NCBI GenBank assembly: GCA_030141605.1
Contig: JAQGDQ010000354.1
Coordinates: 62,001-126,000, forward strand
Length of the DNA stretch: 64,000 bases
Source: Tubiluchus corallicola
Taxonomy: Eukaryota > Priapulida > Priapulimorpha > Priapulimorphida > Tubiluchidae
Reading direction: 5' to 3'
The notes under the pieces are model-generated. The model was not told the origin of the DNA. It worked only from the letters and a program-made list of their open reading frames with translations, and did not search any database. A program made the position numbers and the translations under genes. Shown piece after piece: positions 63,663 through 64,000 of the stretch; within the stretch, counting starts at the first letter, position 1; the number at the start of each line of letters is the position of its first letter.

Positions 63663-64000
63663 CTGAAATAGTGTAAATCTAGTGTTGATGTACCTAAGGT
63701 ATCAGCAGCGAAATGGTTTTAGTACTTGTAACAGTAATACAGTATCCAGAAATGTGAGCTTTTGCAACTAGTTTGTACAAACATTTATCACTGCATGCTG
63801 TTTAGCATTTAACGAAAATTGTTCACTACAAATCAGGCATGTGGATTTGGAGTCGGCAGTAAATTTGCTGCTAAAGGAGTCGGAGTTGTTAAAACTTGGG
63901 CTTTTGGAGATGGAGTTGGGACTCTGGAGTACACATATTGTTAGAGGAGTTAGTAAAAAATGGACAAACTCAGACTCCAGTTACTTTAAACTTATACAAA
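63663..64000. other. Upstream tektin intron
   Basis: Intronic sequence with short gga/gtt-rich repeats around ggagtcggagttg at 63845-63960. No exon recognised. Confidence 0.4.

Overview
This window reads as a piece of an intron-rich, repeat-rich invertebrate animal genome. The evidence is GT-AG introns, animal-type housekeeping genes, tRNA- and 5S-rRNA-derived SINEs, LINE, Penelope and LTR remnants, and many MITEs. The phylum cannot be fixed from the sequence. The tektin gene implies cilia or flagella, and the SINE types fit an aquatic invertebrate. One run of N (10867-11460) marks an assembly gap.

Five protein-coding genes can be read exon by exon. (1) 316-9470 (+): the C-terminal part of NADPH-cytochrome P450 reductase (POR), six exons, 5' end outside the window. 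(2) 17235-30777 (+): UFD1, the ubiquitin-binding partner of p97/NPL4, ten exons, lacking only a tiny first exon. (3) 32170-35787 (-): SMC3, the cohesin ATPase, complete and in a single 1205-codon exon. (4) 36696-54904 (+): FBXO21, an F-box ubiquitin-ligase subunit, twelve exons, with an apparent one-base frame slip at the start of its last exon. (5) 58358-63662 (-): the C-terminal half of a tektin. UFD1 and SMC3 converge. SMC3 and FBXO21 diverge from a shared 908-bp promoter region. FBXO21 and the tektin converge. The genes are unrelated in function, apart from two ubiquitin-pathway members.

Most remaining DNA is transposon-derived. Identifiable families are a hAT-like MITE (four copies), a Tc1/mariner-type MITE (three main copies), pogo/Tigger-like elements, a MULE-like foldback with a perfect 9-bp target duplication, two solo LTRs, LINE, R2-like and Penelope fragments, 5S-derived SINEs, tRNA-derived SINEs, and a family of LINE-type 3' ends with a covarying hairpin.

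The most unusual theme is minisatellites grown from recognisable parents. A 31-bp array grew from a LINE-type tail. A 90-bp array lies inside a hAT-like copy. A 41-bp array grew from a transposon terminus and abuts a tektin splice acceptor. A 65-bp array of about 19 units in FBXO21 repeats an intron end plus exon start, giving about 18 tandem copies of a working-looking 3' splice site. That last array is the strongest candidate for something new.
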